DNA of 64,000 nt, from the NCBI GenBank assembly GCA_016931415.1, contig JAFGEW010000105.1, positions 1 to 64,000 on the forward strand, given 5' to 3'. The translations under genes and the position numbers were made by a program. The number at the start of each line of letters is the position of its first letter. Position 1 is the stretch's first letter. The stretch comes from Verrucomicrobiota bacterium. Its GTDB lineage: Bacteria > Auribacterota > JABMQX01 > JAFGEW01. The notes under the pieces were generated by a model, which ran no database searches, was not told the DNA's origin, and saw only the letters and a program-made list of their open reading frames with translations. This document shows, in pieces, positions 9,305 through 18,570 of this stretch.

Positions 9305-11419
9305 TCACTGCGCGTTGATCTGCACCTGCATCGTCGTGGTGCCGGGGAAGATGGTGCGGACGAGGCGACCGGCGGGGGTGTCGAGGGTGATGACGAGCTG
9401 GCTGGTGGTGGCGATGGTGACCATACGCCGGCCGGCGGCATCCGGGCGGCTGCAGACGAGGCTGGCGGTGGTGTCGCCGAAGTTGAGGTTCTCGATGCCG
9501 TGGCGGCCGGCCTCGCGAATGCGCCAGAAGATCGAGTGGTTTGCGCCGTCGACGCGGATGCCGATGACCTCCTCGATGAGCAAGGCGATGGGGCCGAGAC
9601 CGGACCAGCCGACGAAACCCTGTTGGGCCTCTGCGCCGGGGCCGCTGCCGTCGGGCGCGTAGTACTGCCAGATTGTGCCGGTGTCCTTCATGGCGCGTGC
9701 CATCATGGTGAGGTGGTTGAGGGCGATGAGGCGCGCGTCGTCTTCACGGCCGTACGCCTCGAGCCCCTTGACGATCATGAAGTCGATGGGCGCCCAGACC
9801 CCGCCGAGGAAGTAGTCGCCTTTGTCCTTGAAGTCGGCGTGGTCGGCACTCAGTGTGGGGACACGGTGCTGAGTGAGGAACTCGTCGCGGTTCATGAGAT
9901 GTCTGACGAGGCCGTCGGCGCGCTCGTAGGTAGGGACTAGGGCGAGCAGTGTCCAGAACGAGGCGGCGGTCTTGACGGGCACGTAGGCACCGTTCGCGTC
10001 GAGGTCGTAGTAGAAGTTGGTCCTTTCGTCCCAGCAGAGTTGCTCGATGCCGTTGAGGAGGCGGAGGTGTTCGCGTGCGTAGAAGTCGCGGGCCGGCTCG
10101 TCGCCCACTTCGGCGGCGATGAAGCTCAGGAGCATGGCGGCGTGCGCCTGTTGGGCGGAGAGGTCGATCCACGTCGCGCCGGAGCGGGGCGCGTTGTCCA
10201 TGCCCGACCCGCGGTTGGACTGGAAGAGCAGCCCGTTGGGACTGCTGCGGTTGAGAGCGATCCAGTAGTAGTAGCGGGCGAGCACGGGTAGCACGGCACG
10301 CAGGCGTGCCACGTCGCCAGTGAAACGGTAGGCGCGCCACTCGGCCCAGGCGAAGAGCGGCGGGTTGATTGCCTCGTCGGAGTGGGGCGGGTGGGCGTCG
10401 GCCCCGTTGCGTCGGCGGAGTTCGCGGCAGATGAAACCGTCGACGTGCTGCTTGCGGTAGAAGCTGTCGAGTGACTCGACGCCCGGCAACAAGCCGTTCG
10501 AGTAGAGAGTGAACATCGTTGTGAAGCACGTGTCCCACTGGTGGAGGCTCGCGCCGCCTACGTCGAGATACGCTGGCGCGAAGCCATTCCCGGCGGTGCC
10601 GCGGCGCACGTTGTCGAAGGCGATCTCCCAGGCCCTCCAATACAGGGCGGCGTAGTCGGGCCGGTCGTCGAGGATAGGGCGTGGCAGGGCCGCACGCATC
10701 GCCTCGGCCGCCGTGATGGGCCCGTAGTCGTTCACGCCGAGATCGTCGACGAGCGTGCCGAAGCCGACGTGCGTGAAGCCGATGCCGCCCGAGGCCTGCC
10801 AGCCGGTCTGGAGCGGGCAAGCGACCTGGAAGGCGTGCGGCTCGCGTTCCCCGACGGGCCAGGCCTTGGCGCTCAGGCGCAGACCGTCGACGCGCACGAG
10901 GATGCGATACCACTGCCCGCGGCGGACCGTGAGCGGCGCGAGCGCGCCGATTGTGCCGTCGCGGGCAATGACGAGCGAGCCGTAAGCCGGGTGTTGGCGG
11001 CCGTATATGAGGGTGACGGTGTACCGGCCGCGGCCCTGGCGCTCGCGCAGGAGGAGGCCGACCTCGTCGAGGCGGGTGTTGAGCGTTGATGGGATGAAGA
11101 CGTGGCCGATGACCTCGAGCTGGTTTGAGAACTCACGCCGGGTGGCAAACCAGCCCGTGCCGCCGAACAGCATGCGCCGGGTGCGGGCGTCGTGGCGGAC
11201 GCTGCCCTGGATTGTGAAGCTTCGCCCGATCGCGTTGCCGTCGTCGAACCCCTCGCGCAGGATGCCCGGTCCCTCGGGCGTGCCCGGCGTCGCCGGCGTG
11301 CTCTGTTGGGCGCCTCGCCTCGACTGGCGGCCCTGGGCCTCGACGCGGGCCGGTGTGATCAGAACAACTCCGGCAATCGCGACGGTCAGTACCACTGACG
11401 TCCACTTTGCTGGAGCCAT
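9305..11419 (-). CDS. Secreted glycoside hydrolase, GH63/MGH1-like (alpha/alpha)6-barrel
   Basis: A 704-residue exported protein with a signal peptide (VVLTVAIAGVVLITPARVEA). Residues about 55-225 look like a concanavalin-type beta-sandwich. Residues about 250-640 match the trehalase/GH63/mannosylglycerate-hydrolase-like barrel: HQWDTCFTTMF, FAWAEWRAYRFTGD, SNRGSGMDNAPRSG (the DN/SG motif region of these families), YFLGGVWAPIDFMIVKGL and GFVGWSGLGPIALLIEEVIG. The substrate cannot be told from sequence; an alpha-glucoside or alpha-mannoside is likely for the fold. A short beta-rich C-terminus follows. The upstream GGAAGG supports the ATG at 11419. It is divergent from the next gene. Confidence 0.82.
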   Translation of the reverse strand: MAPAKWTSVVLTVAIAGVVLITPARVEAQGRQSRRGAQQSTPATPGTPEGPGILREGFDDGNAIGRSFTIQGSVRHDARTRRMLFGGTGWFATRREFSNQLEVIGHVFIPSTLNTRLDEVGLLLRERQGRGRYTVTLIYGRQHPAYGSLVIARDGTIGALAPLTVRRGQWYRILVRVDGLRLSAKAWPVGEREPHAFQVACPLQTGWQASGGIGFTHVGFGTLVDDLGVNDYGPITAAEAMRAALPRPILDDRPDYAALYWRAWEIAFDNVRRGTAGNGFAPAYLDVGGASLHQWDTCFTTMFTLYSNGLLPGVESLDSFYRKQHVDGFICRELRRRNGADAHPPHSDEAINPPLFAWAEWRAYRFTGDVARLRAVLPVLARYYYWIALNRSSPNGLLFQSNRGSGMDNAPRSGATWIDLSAQQAHAAMLLSFIAAEVGDEPARDFYAREHLRLLNGIEQLCWDERTNFYYDLDANGAYVPVKTAASFWTLLALVPTYERADGLVRHLMNRDEFLTQHRVPTLSADHADFKDKGDYFLGGVWAPIDFMIVKGLEAYGREDDARLIALNHLTMMARAMKDTGTIWQYYAPDGSGPGAEAQQGFVGWSGLGPIALLIEEVIGIRVDGANHSIFWRIREAGRHGIENLNFGDTTASLVCSRPDAAGRRMVTIATTSQLVITLDTPAGRLVRTIFPGTTTMQVQINAQ

Positions 11420-11436
11420 GGCGAGCGCCTTCCACG

Positions 11437-11465
11437 TTGAGATTGTGACGTTAGCACCCTATCAT
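11437..11465 (+). promoter_or_regulatory. Putative promoter for the GlcF-like/helicase operon
   Basis: TTGAGA (11437-11442), 17-nt spacer, TATCAT (11460-11465) in the 74-base divergent gap. It would start transcription about 20 bases before the ATG at 11494. Confidence 0.5.
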
Positions 11466-11493
11466 CTTATACGCGCGCTGTGAGTGAAGGATC

Positions 11494-12867
11494 ATGTCCC
11501 ACGCCAGAGAGCCAATTTCGGCGATCGGGCGCAGGCAGGGCACCCATCTGATGGCTCAGAGCAACACGATCCGGATCGAGATCGACCGGTGCACGAAGTG
11601 CGGCAAATGCCTCTCCGTGTGCCCGTCGTATATTGCGACGCTCGACGAGGTGCGCGTCTCCAGGGGCCGGATCGCGTTGTTCGACTCAGTGCTCGATGGG
11701 AAGCTGGCCTACACGGGGCGCGTGGCCGAGGCGGTGCAGTCGTGCCTCGGCTGCCTGCGGTGCGAGTCGGTGTGCCCAACCGGCGTCGAGTACTTTCGTG
11801 TGCTCACCGAGCTGAAGCGGCGATTGCCGCGCGTGTCGCGGCTGACGTGGTGGAACCGGCTCGTGTTTCGCTGGGTGCTCACCCGGCGGCGGCTCATGGA
11901 CGCGCTTGTGCGTGCGGCAGCCGTGTTCCAGCGCGTCCTGCCAAAGGGGCGGGGGCTGACGCGCCACCTGCCGCTGCTGTTCAGGGGCGGGCGGCGGCTG
12001 CCCGAACTCTCGAAGCGCACGGCGCTCCGCGCGTACGGGACTGACCGCAAGCTCGGCGAGGCCGCCGGGAGCCCGGCGGGGGCAGAGAATGCCGTCTACT
12101 TCTTCCCGGGCTGCATGACGAACTACGCGTATGCGCACGTTGCGGATTCGATTGTCAACGTTCTGCGGCATTTCGGCTTCGACGTCGTCGTGCCACGCGA
12201 CCAGGTCTGCTGCGGCACCCCGGTGCTTTCGCTCGGCGACATCGAGCAGGCGAAGCGGCTCGCGCGGACCAACATGCGCGCCATGCCGGGCACGGCGCCG
12301 ATCGTGACCGGTTGCGCGTCCTGCGGCGAGACGCTCAAGAACGCCTACCGCACGCTGCTCGGCGACGAGGCCGAGCCGTTCTCGTCGAGGGTGTACGACT
12401 TCGCCGAGTTCCTTGACCGGTTCGTGGATTTTCCCGCGCACGGCATCCCGGCGCGCGTCGTCTATCATGACCCCTGCCATCTACGATTTGGCCAAGGCGT
12501 GTTCAAGGCGCCTCGGCGCTTGCTGGAGAAGGCGGCCGACTACCGCGAGGTCGAGGGCGCCGACCTGTGCTGCGGGATGGCGGGGCTGTTCAGCGTGCAC
12601 CACTACGGGCTGGCGACTCGTATCGCGCGGCGAAAGACCGACTCGCTGCGCGGCGTCGAGGCCGAGCTGCTTGTCACCGAGTGCCCCGGCTGCGTGGCGC
12701 AGTTGCGCGACCGGCTCGAGGCCGACGGCGTCGAGCTGCGCGTCGTCCATCTGGCCGAACTGCTGGAGAAGGCGCTTGGGCTCAAGCGTGCGGCGCCTGA
12801 GGACACGCGTGAGGCGCTTGAAGACAAGCGTGAGAAGGTCGAGGACAAGCGTGGGGCGGCTCGATGA
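11494..12867 (+). CDS. (Fe-S)-binding protein, glycolate-oxidase subunit GlcF-like
   Basis: A 457-residue soluble electron-transfer protein. The N-terminus has two 4Fe-4S clusters (CTKCGKCLSVCP near residue 33 and CLGCLRCESVCP about 45 residues on). The C-terminal half has the two CCG domains of GlcF/HdrB-type proteins: CCGTPVLSLGD with CASCGE, and HDPCHLRFGQG with CCGMAG and CPGC. It probably accepts electrons from a FAD-linked 2-hydroxy acid dehydrogenase (GlcD type), but none is in the window. ATG 11494 has an AAGGA just upstream; ATG 11551 is an alternative. The last residues are a charged tail rich in EDKRE. Its stop overlaps the helicase start (ATGA). Confidence 0.88.
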   Translation: MSHAREPISAIGRRQGTHLMAQSNTIRIEIDRCTKCGKCLSVCPSYIATLDEVRVSRGRIALFDSVLDGKLAYTGRVAEAVQSCLGCLRCESVCPTGVEYFRVLTELKRRLPRVSRLTWWNRLVFRWVLTRRRLMDALVRAAAVFQRVLPKGRGLTRHLPLLFRGGRRLPELSKRTALRAYGTDRKLGEAAGSPAGAENAVYFFPGCMTNYAYAHVADSIVNVLRHFGFDVVVPRDQVCCGTPVLSLGDIEQAKRLARTNMRAMPGTAPIVTGCASCGETLKNAYRTLLGDEAEPFSSRVYDFAEFLDRFVDFPAHGIPARVVYHDPCHLRFGQGVFKAPRRLLEKAADYREVEGADLCCGMAGLFSVHHYGLATRIARRKTDSLRGVEAELLVTECPGCVAQLRDRLEADGVELRVVHLAELLEKALGLKRAAPEDTREALEDKREKVEDKRGAAR

Positions 12868-15320
12868 GCATCCGCATTGACGACGAGGCGCGGGCCGTCT
12901 GGCTGAGCGTGCGCGACCTCGCGGGCGTCGACGCGCCGGCAGGCAGCATCTCGGCCGAGGGTATGCCGGCTGCACGCGCGGCGCTGGGGCGCGAGGTTCA
13001 CGAGGCCCATCAGCATTCACGTGCCTCAACGCACAAAACCTTCCGCAGCGAGCACACGCTCAAGCACTCGTTCCCGTTCGACGGCTGGACGGTCCACGTC
13101 CACGGTCGGATCGACGGGCTCTACAGGCACCGAGGGCGGTCCATCGTCGAGGAGGTCAAGAGTGTCCGCTCGCTCGAGCGCGCCGTCGAGCGGCTCGACG
13201 GCGACGTGTATGGCGCCTGGCTGCTCCAGCTTCGGCTCTACGTGTTGTTTCTCGCGCGCGAGACGGGGCGCGCAGCGGACGGGGTGCTTATCCTGATCGA
13301 AGTGCGGACCGGCGAGTCGCGGCGGTTGCCCGTCGAAGTCAATGAGGCGGAGCTCGATGCGATCATCGGCGCGCGCGTGCGTACGATCATTGAGGAGCAC
13401 GAGGCGCTCACGGCGTGGCGCGAGCGGCTTGCCGAGCTGGCGGACAACGTACCGTTTCCGTTCGCGGCGATGCGCCCGCATCAGGACGAGATGGTGCGCC
13501 GCATCGAGGAGGCGCTCGAGTCGCGCTCGCACCTGCTCGTGTCGGCGCCGACGGGCATCGGGAAGACCGCCGGTGCGTTGTGGCCCGTCGTGCGCTTCGC
13601 CATGCGCCGGGGTCTGCGCGTGTTCTTCCTCACATCGAAGACGACCCAGCAGCGCCTCGTCATCGAGACGCTGCAGCGCATGCAGCCGGCGGAGGACGGA
13701 TTTGTTGCGCTCCACCTTCGTGCGCGCGAGAAGATGTGCCCGAACGACGTCTACTTCTGCCACCCCGAGTTCTGCCGCTACGCGCGCGGCTACGGGGAAC
13801 GACTGGCCGGGTCGACGGCGATTGCCGATCTCACCGCGCGCGGGGTCATCACGCCGGAGGACTGCTACGACGTGGCCACGGCGGAGACCCTGTGTCCGTT
13901 CGAGCTCGCGCTCGACGTGTCGCTCAAGGCGGACGTGATCGTCTGCGACTACAACTACGTGTTCGATCCGGCCGTGTACCTGCGCCGGTTCTTTGACGAG
14001 CGCCGCTCCGACGACACCGTGCTTGTTATTGACGAAGCGCACAACCTGTACGCGCGCGGACGCGAGTACTACTCACCCGAGCTGCACCGGGCCTCGCTTC
14101 GGGAGGTGGCGGACGCGGCGCACCAGTCGGGTGCGCCCGTGATGGCGCGACTGGCCGAGTGGTGTGAGGCGGTGGACCAGAAGCTCGTTGAGATCGCGGG
14201 CGAGGTGGGCGAGGAGAACGAGCGACCGCCGAAGTACCTCGTGGAGCCCGACGCGGCGTTCTTCAGCGGGCAGCAGACGCTGCTCGATGACATTCTCGTC
14301 GAGTACGCCGAGCACTGTCGGGCCAACGCGACGCTGGGGCCGAACGACCCGGTGTGGGAGCTGTACTATGCCTTTCGGGCGTTGACGAACGTTCTCGAGC
14401 TCGGCGGTGAGGAGTTCTCGGCGATCTGGGACGGCGCGGCTGGCGGGGTGACGAGCGGGGGCCGCCTCAAGGTGCTGTGTAAGGACCCGTCGCGACAGCT
14501 CGGGGAGCGGCTCGACGGCTGCTACGCGGCGCTCGGCATGTCGGCCACGCTCGTGCCGCTGACGTTCTACCGCGACGTGCTCGGCTTCGATCGCGACCGC
14601 ACCCGGCTCGTGGCGTTGCCGTCGCCGTTTCCCAAGGAGCACCGGCGCGTGCTGGTGGTGGGCGACGTCTCGACACGCTACCGGCACCGGTCGCAGTCGC
14701 TCGAACGCGTGGCGCGCGTGATCGAGCAGGTTGCCGCCGCCCGCCGTGGCAACACGATTGTCTTCTTCCCGAGCTTCGAGTACCTCGAAGCGGTGGCCGC
14801 GCACGTCGTGCCGGCGTCGGCCGTCGTGTTGCGGCAGGAGCGGTTCATGTCCGAGCGCGCGCGCGGCGAACTGCTCGACCGCCTGCGTCAAGAACGCGGC
14901 AACCACGTCGTGCTTGCCGTGCAGGGCGGGATCTTTGCCGAGGGCGTAGACTACCCCGGGGGGATGCTTATCGGCGTGATCGTCGTCGGGCCGGGCTTGC
15001 CGCGGGTGTCCTTCGAGCAGGAGCTGATGCGCGAGTACTACGCCGAGCGCTACGAGATGGGGTTCGAGTACGCCTACCTCTACGTCGGCATGAACCGCGT
15101 GATCCAGTCGGTCGGCCGGCTTATCCGCTCCGAGCACGACGCGGGAGTCGCCGTGCTGATCGGCCAGCGGTTCACCACGCCGCCGTACGCGGAGCTCATG
15201 CCGCCGGACTGGTACGAAGGCTCGCCGCTCGAACTGGTGACCTATGACGTGGCGGGGGACGTAGCGCGCTTCTGGGAGGAGATCGCCGCCGAGGAGGCGT
15301 TACGTCGTGACGAGGCGTAG
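12864..15320 (+). CDS. XPD/DinG-type superfamily 2 helicase with N-terminal PD-(D/E)XK nuclease domain
   Basis: An 818-residue fusion. Residues about 40-190 have the RecB/Cas4-like nuclease pattern: Asp84 in GRIDG, Glu97-x-Lys99 in VEEVKS and the QLRLY motif at 122-126. Residues from about 195 are a Rad3/XPD helicase: Walker A APTGIGKT (228-235), four iron-sulphur cysteines (292, 299, 304, 344), DEAH box at 390-393 and motif VI QSVGRLIRS near the end. Such enzymes unwind 5'-tailed DNA, and the nuclease could process the product. The gene is translationally coupled to the GlcF-like gene (4-base overlap), and its last 21 bases overlap the 3' end of recG on the other strand. DNA repair is the inferred role. 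Confidence 0.88.
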   Translation: MSIRIDDEARAVWLSVRDLAGVDAPAGSISAEGMPAARAALGREVHEAHQHSRASTHKTFRSEHTLKHSFPFDGWTVHVHGRIDGLYRHRGRSIVEEVKSVRSLERAVERLDGDVYGAWLLQLRLYVLFLARETGRAADGVLILIEVRTGESRRLPVEVNEAELDAIIGARVRTIIEEHEALTAWRERLAELADNVPFPFAAMRPHQDEMVRRIEEALESRSHLLVSAPTGIGKTAGALWPVVRFAMRRGLRVFFLTSKTTQQRLVIETLQRMQPAEDGFVALHLRAREKMCPNDVYFCHPEFCRYARGYGERLAGSTAIADLTARGVITPEDCYDVATAETLCPFELALDVSLKADVIVCDYNYVFDPAVYLRRFFDERRSDDTVLVIDEAHNLYARGREYYSPELHRASLREVADAAHQSGAPVMARLAEWCEAVDQKLVEIAGEVGEENERPPKYLVEPDAAFFSGQQTLLDDILVEYAEHCRANATLGPNDPVWELYYAFRALTNVLELGGEEFSAIWDGAAGGVTSGGRLKVLCKDPSRQLGERLDGCYAALGMSATLVPLTFYRDVLGFDRDRTRLVALPSPFPKEHRRVLVVGDVSTRYRHRSQSLERVARVIEQVAAARRGNTIVFFPSFEYLEAVAAHVVPASAVVLRQERFMSERARGELLDRLRQERGNHVVLAVQGGIFAEGVDYPGGMLIGVIVVGPGLPRVSFEQELMREYYAERYEMGFEYAYLYVGMNRVIQSVGRLIRSEHDAGVAVLIGQRFTTPPYAELMPPDWYEGSPLELVTYDVAGDVARFWEEIAAEEALRRDEA

Positions 15321-17384
15321 CCGGCCCGCGTAGCGGCGCCTGAGCTCGGCGCGCAGCAACGCGCGCACCTCGTCGCTGATCGGCAGGTCGCCGTCGACGA
15401 CGCGGCGCGCCTCGTCGCGCGCGAGCTGCATGAGCTCCATGTCGCGAAGCGGATCGCCGAGGCGGAGTTCGGGCAGGCCGCTCTGGCGTGTGCCGAAGAA
15501 CTCGCCGCAGCCTCTCATGCGCAGGTCCTCCTCGGCGAGACGGAACCCATCCGACGTTGACTCGATGATGCGCAGGCGCTCGCGGCCGGTGTCCGTCTTC
15601 GGATTGTCGACGAGGAGGCAGGTCGACTTGTGCGCCCCGCGCCCAACGCGTCCGCGAAGCTGGTGAAGCTGGGCGAGGCCGAACCGGCCCGCGTTCTCGA
15701 CAAGCATGACGGTCGCGTTCGGGACGTCGACGCCGACCTCGATGACCGTCGTTGAGACGAGCACATCGAGCTCGCCGCGCGCGAAGCACTGCATGACGCC
15801 ATCCTTCTCGTCGGCGGGCATGGGCCCGTAAAGCAGGCCGACGCGCCGGCCGCGGAACACGTCGCGCCGCAGGTGGGCGTGCATTTCCTTGGCCGCCTTG
15901 AGCTCGAGCTCGGGATTCTCGTTGATGATCGGGTAGACGACGTAGGCCTGGCGTCCGGCGTCGAGCTCGCGTTGTACGAGGGCGAACGCTTGCGGCAGCT
16001 TGCTGTTGCGCAGCCAGCGCGTTGCGATCGGGTGGCGGTTGGGCGGGAGCTCGTCGAGAACTGAGACGTCCATGTCGCCGTAGAGCGTCAGCGACAGCGT
16101 GCGCGGGATGGGGGTCGCGCTGAGCGCAAGCACGTCAGGATGCTCGGCCTTCTTGAGCAGGCGCAGGCGCTGCATGACGCCGAACTTGTGCTGCTCATCG
16201 ATGACAACGAGACCAAGCTGCTTGAAGGTGACGCGTTCCTGGAACAGCGCGTGGGTACCGACGACGACGTCGATAGCGCCCGACCGGATGGCCTCGTGCA
16301 GGGGGCGCCGCTCGCGCGCCGGCATCCCGCCGACAAGGAGCGCGATGCGGAGGGGTAAGCCGTCGAGGAACTGCGCGAGCTTCCCCGCATGCTGATGCGC
16401 GAGCACTTCCGTCGGCGCCATGATGGCCGCCTGCCGGCCGGCATCGCAGGCGTGCAGCGCGGCGGCGATGGCAACGACCGTCTTGCCCGAGCCGACGTCG
16501 CCCTGGAGCAGGCGGTTCATCGGAGAGGGACGTGCAAGGTCACGCTCGATCTCGTCGAGCACCCTGCGCTGCGCGGCGGTCAGCTCGAAGGGGAGCCGTT
16601 CGAGGAATTGCGCGGCGAGGCACCGGGTGCGCTCCGGACGCGGCTTCTGGAACTGCGTGATCGTGCGGCGCCGGATGGCGACGCCGAGCTGGAGCACGAA
16701 GAACTCCTCGAAGATGAGGCGGCGGCGGGCGGCCTGGATCGCCTCGAAGCTCGTGGGGAAGTGGACCTCGCGGATCGCCCCGTCGAAGGCGGGCAGGCCG
16801 TGTGCCGCGCGCAGCTCGGGGGGCAGCGGATCCGGCAGGGCGCCGGTGTTGTGCACGAGGCCGAACATGAGCCGCCGGAACACCTTCTGCGGCAAGCCCT
16901 CGGTGAGCGGGTAGACGGGTACGATGCGGCGGAGGTGGATCGCGTCGTCGTCCGGCGCCTCGGCATCATCGCCGAGCTGTTCCCATTCGGGCTGAACAAT
17001 CTGGAGCTCGTCGTTCGAGCCAGTCTTCACCGCGCCGGCGGCGACGAGGCGCTCGCCGCGTTTGAACTGGTCGCGCAGGTACGGCTGATTGAACCAGACG
17101 AGGGCGAGTGCGCCTGTGCCGTCGTCGAGCTTGACCGTGACGACGCTCCTCCGCCACGTGTAGCGCTTGCGGCGAACGGACGTGATCGTGCCGGTGACGG
17201 TGGCGTGCTCGCCGTCGGCGCACCGGCCGATCGGCATGATCGTGCGGCGGTCGTTGTAGGCGCGAGGACAGTGCCAGAGCGCGTCGCGCACGGTGCGGAT
17301 GCCGAGCCGGTCGAGCAGCCGCGCCCGCGCCGGTCCGACGCCTTTGACTTGCTGGATTGGCTCGTCGAGCAAGGTGATCGCCAT
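15300..17384 (-). CDS. recG: ATP-dependent DNA helicase RecG
   Basis: RecG reverses stalled replication forks and branch-migrates Holliday junctions. The 694-residue protein has the usual length and order: a helix-hairpin-helix-like start (QQVKGVGPARARLLDRLGI), the OB-fold wedge domain (about residues 50-150), Walker A GDVGSGKTVVA, the DEQH box in DEQHKFGVMQ, and in the C-terminal half TTVIEVGVDVPNA and LHQLRGRVGRG. The start at 17384 is chosen because the frame upstream is only antisense to rnhC and the RecG N-terminus fits here. It lies 64 bases behind rnhC, probably in the same transcript. Confidence 0.97.
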   Translation of the reverse strand: MAITLLDEPIQQVKGVGPARARLLDRLGIRTVRDALWHCPRAYNDRRTIMPIGRCADGEHATVTGTITSVRRKRYTWRRSVVTVKLDDGTGALALVWFNQPYLRDQFKRGERLVAAGAVKTGSNDELQIVQPEWEQLGDDAEAPDDDAIHLRRIVPVYPLTEGLPQKVFRRLMFGLVHNTGALPDPLPPELRAAHGLPAFDGAIREVHFPTSFEAIQAARRRLIFEEFFVLQLGVAIRRRTITQFQKPRPERTRCLAAQFLERLPFELTAAQRRVLDEIERDLARPSPMNRLLQGDVGSGKTVVAIAAALHACDAGRQAAIMAPTEVLAHQHAGKLAQFLDGLPLRIALLVGGMPARERRPLHEAIRSGAIDVVVGTHALFQERVTFKQLGLVVIDEQHKFGVMQRLRLLKKAEHPDVLALSATPIPRTLSLTLYGDMDVSVLDELPPNRHPIATRWLRNSKLPQAFALVQRELDAGRQAYVVYPIINENPELELKAAKEMHAHLRRDVFRGRRVGLLYGPMPADEKDGVMQCFARGELDVLVSTTVIEVGVDVPNATVMLVENAGRFGLAQLHQLRGRVGRGAHKSTCLLVDNPKTDTGRERLRIIESTSDGFRLAEEDLRMRGCGEFFGTRQSGLPELRLGDPLRDMELMQLARDEARRVVDGDLPISDEVRALLRAELRRRYAGRLRLVTT

Positions 17385-17448
17385 TGCGCCGCGCAGGGAC
17401 TGGGTGAGCCGCGTCGGGTCGAGTGTAGCGTGCGCGCGTTGGGTGGGT

Positions 17449-18453
17449 CTAGCCGTTTCGCTTTGCCTTGTTCGCCGGGGCCTTCTTGGGGGTGCTCTTG
17501 TCGTCGGCCGCCTTGTCGCCGTCCGAGCGACCGTTCCCGTCGAAGCCGAGGATGTCCTGGGTCGTCTTGAAGTGGAGTTTGGCGACCTTGGTGAGCTGCT
17601 GAATGCCGCGCTGCTCGACGAACTTGCGGCCCGCCTCGATGACCTGCTGCGAGGCGCCCTTGGGCAGGTCGATGTTGAACGTCTGGCTGAGGTGCTTGAG
17701 ACGCGAGAGGAACTTGGCGCGCGCAATGATCGAGGCGGCGGCGACCACGATGTCGCTCTCGGCGCGGTGCATCTGCTCGACCTCGATGCTGCGTCCCTTC
17801 TTCATGAGTGCGTTCTGCACGAGCGATTCGTTGCCGAACTGGTCGAGGAGCACCTTGCGGCACGGCACCTCGGAGAGCACATTCTCGATGACGCGGGCGT
17901 GGCCCCAAGCGAGGATCTTGTTCAGGTTGCCCATGCTGTCGTAGAGCATGTTGTACTTCTCGGGGCCGACGATGACAACCTTGGTCTTGAGTTTGGCGGC
18001 GATGATCGCCGCCAGCTTGAGCGCGCGCGCGTCGGTGACTTGCTTGCTTTCGCGGACTTTGAGCTCGTGGAGGATCTTGACCCCCGAGGCGTCGGCGTGC
18101 ACGCCGGCGATCACGAGCGGGCCGAAGTAGTCGCCCTTGCCGCTCTCGTCGACGCCGATGCGCTCTTCGAGCGACACATCGTCGTTGAGCACGTCCTGGT
18201 AGTCGAACTTGATTTCGCGCAGCAGCTCGGGCTCAAGGTAGAAGCGGACGAAGTCGGCCGTGCCCTTGCCCTGCACGAGGAGCTTGCCGTTTGTGTAGAC
18301 GGTGACGCTCACATCGCGGCCGGAGGCGGCGAAGTGGGTGTACTTGACTCGGCGGAACGTGAAGGCGCGCGCCTCGAGGTACTCGCGCAGATCACCGATC
18401 TGCTTGCGCGTGAGCGAAGTGATGAAGTTGGTCGCTGTCTCGAGCTGTGTCAC
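17449..18453 (-). CDS. rnhC: Ribonuclease HIII
   Basis: RNase HIII cleaves the RNA strand of RNA-DNA hybrids, such as R-loops and primers. The 334-residue protein has the N-terminal TBP-like substrate-binding domain (about 1-95, with NGKLLVQGKGTADF) that separates HIII from HII, then the catalytic domain with GVDESGKGDYFGPLV, VGPEKYN, KVLLDQFG and VAAASIIARA holding the acidic residues. A low-complexity Lys/Asp/Ala tail (about 305-334) follows the conserved domain. It precedes recG, so two replication-conflict enzymes are transcribed together. Confidence 0.96.
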   Translation of the reverse strand: MTQLETATNFITSLTRKQIGDLREYLEARAFTFRRVKYTHFAASGRDVSVTVYTNGKLLVQGKGTADFVRFYLEPELLREIKFDYQDVLNDDVSLEERIGVDESGKGDYFGPLVIAGVHADASGVKILHELKVRESKQVTDARALKLAAIIAAKLKTKVVIVGPEKYNMLYDSMGNLNKILAWGHARVIENVLSEVPCRKVLLDQFGNESLVQNALMKKGRSIEVEQMHRAESDIVVAAASIIARAKFLSRLKHLSQTFNIDLPKGASQQVIEAGRKFVEQRGIQQLTKVAKLHFKTTQDILGFDGNGRSDGDKAADDKSTPKKAPANKAKRNG

Positions 18454-18495
18454 AAGAACCCCACAAGGAAGGGATGACGCTTACTGAGCACACCC

Positions 18496-18524
18496 ATCAT
18501 AGCCGGGGCGGTATTGGACGTCAA
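18496..18524 (-). promoter_or_regulatory. Putative promoter for rnhC-recG
   Basis: On the minus strand TTGACG (18524-18519), a 17-nt spacer and TATGAT (18501-18496) lie about 43 bases before the rnhC ATG. This is among the best matches to the sigma70 consensus in the window. Confidence 0.6.
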
Positions 18525-18570
18525 GCATTCTGTGCGCCGTCAATCACGGTACAGCACAGCGCCGTGCGCG

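Noticed and set aside
17385-17726. Longer RecG starting at 17726
   Set aside because: The added Ser/Arg-rich residues are antisense shadow of rnhC in the overlapping frame; RecG families start at the QQVKGVG region.
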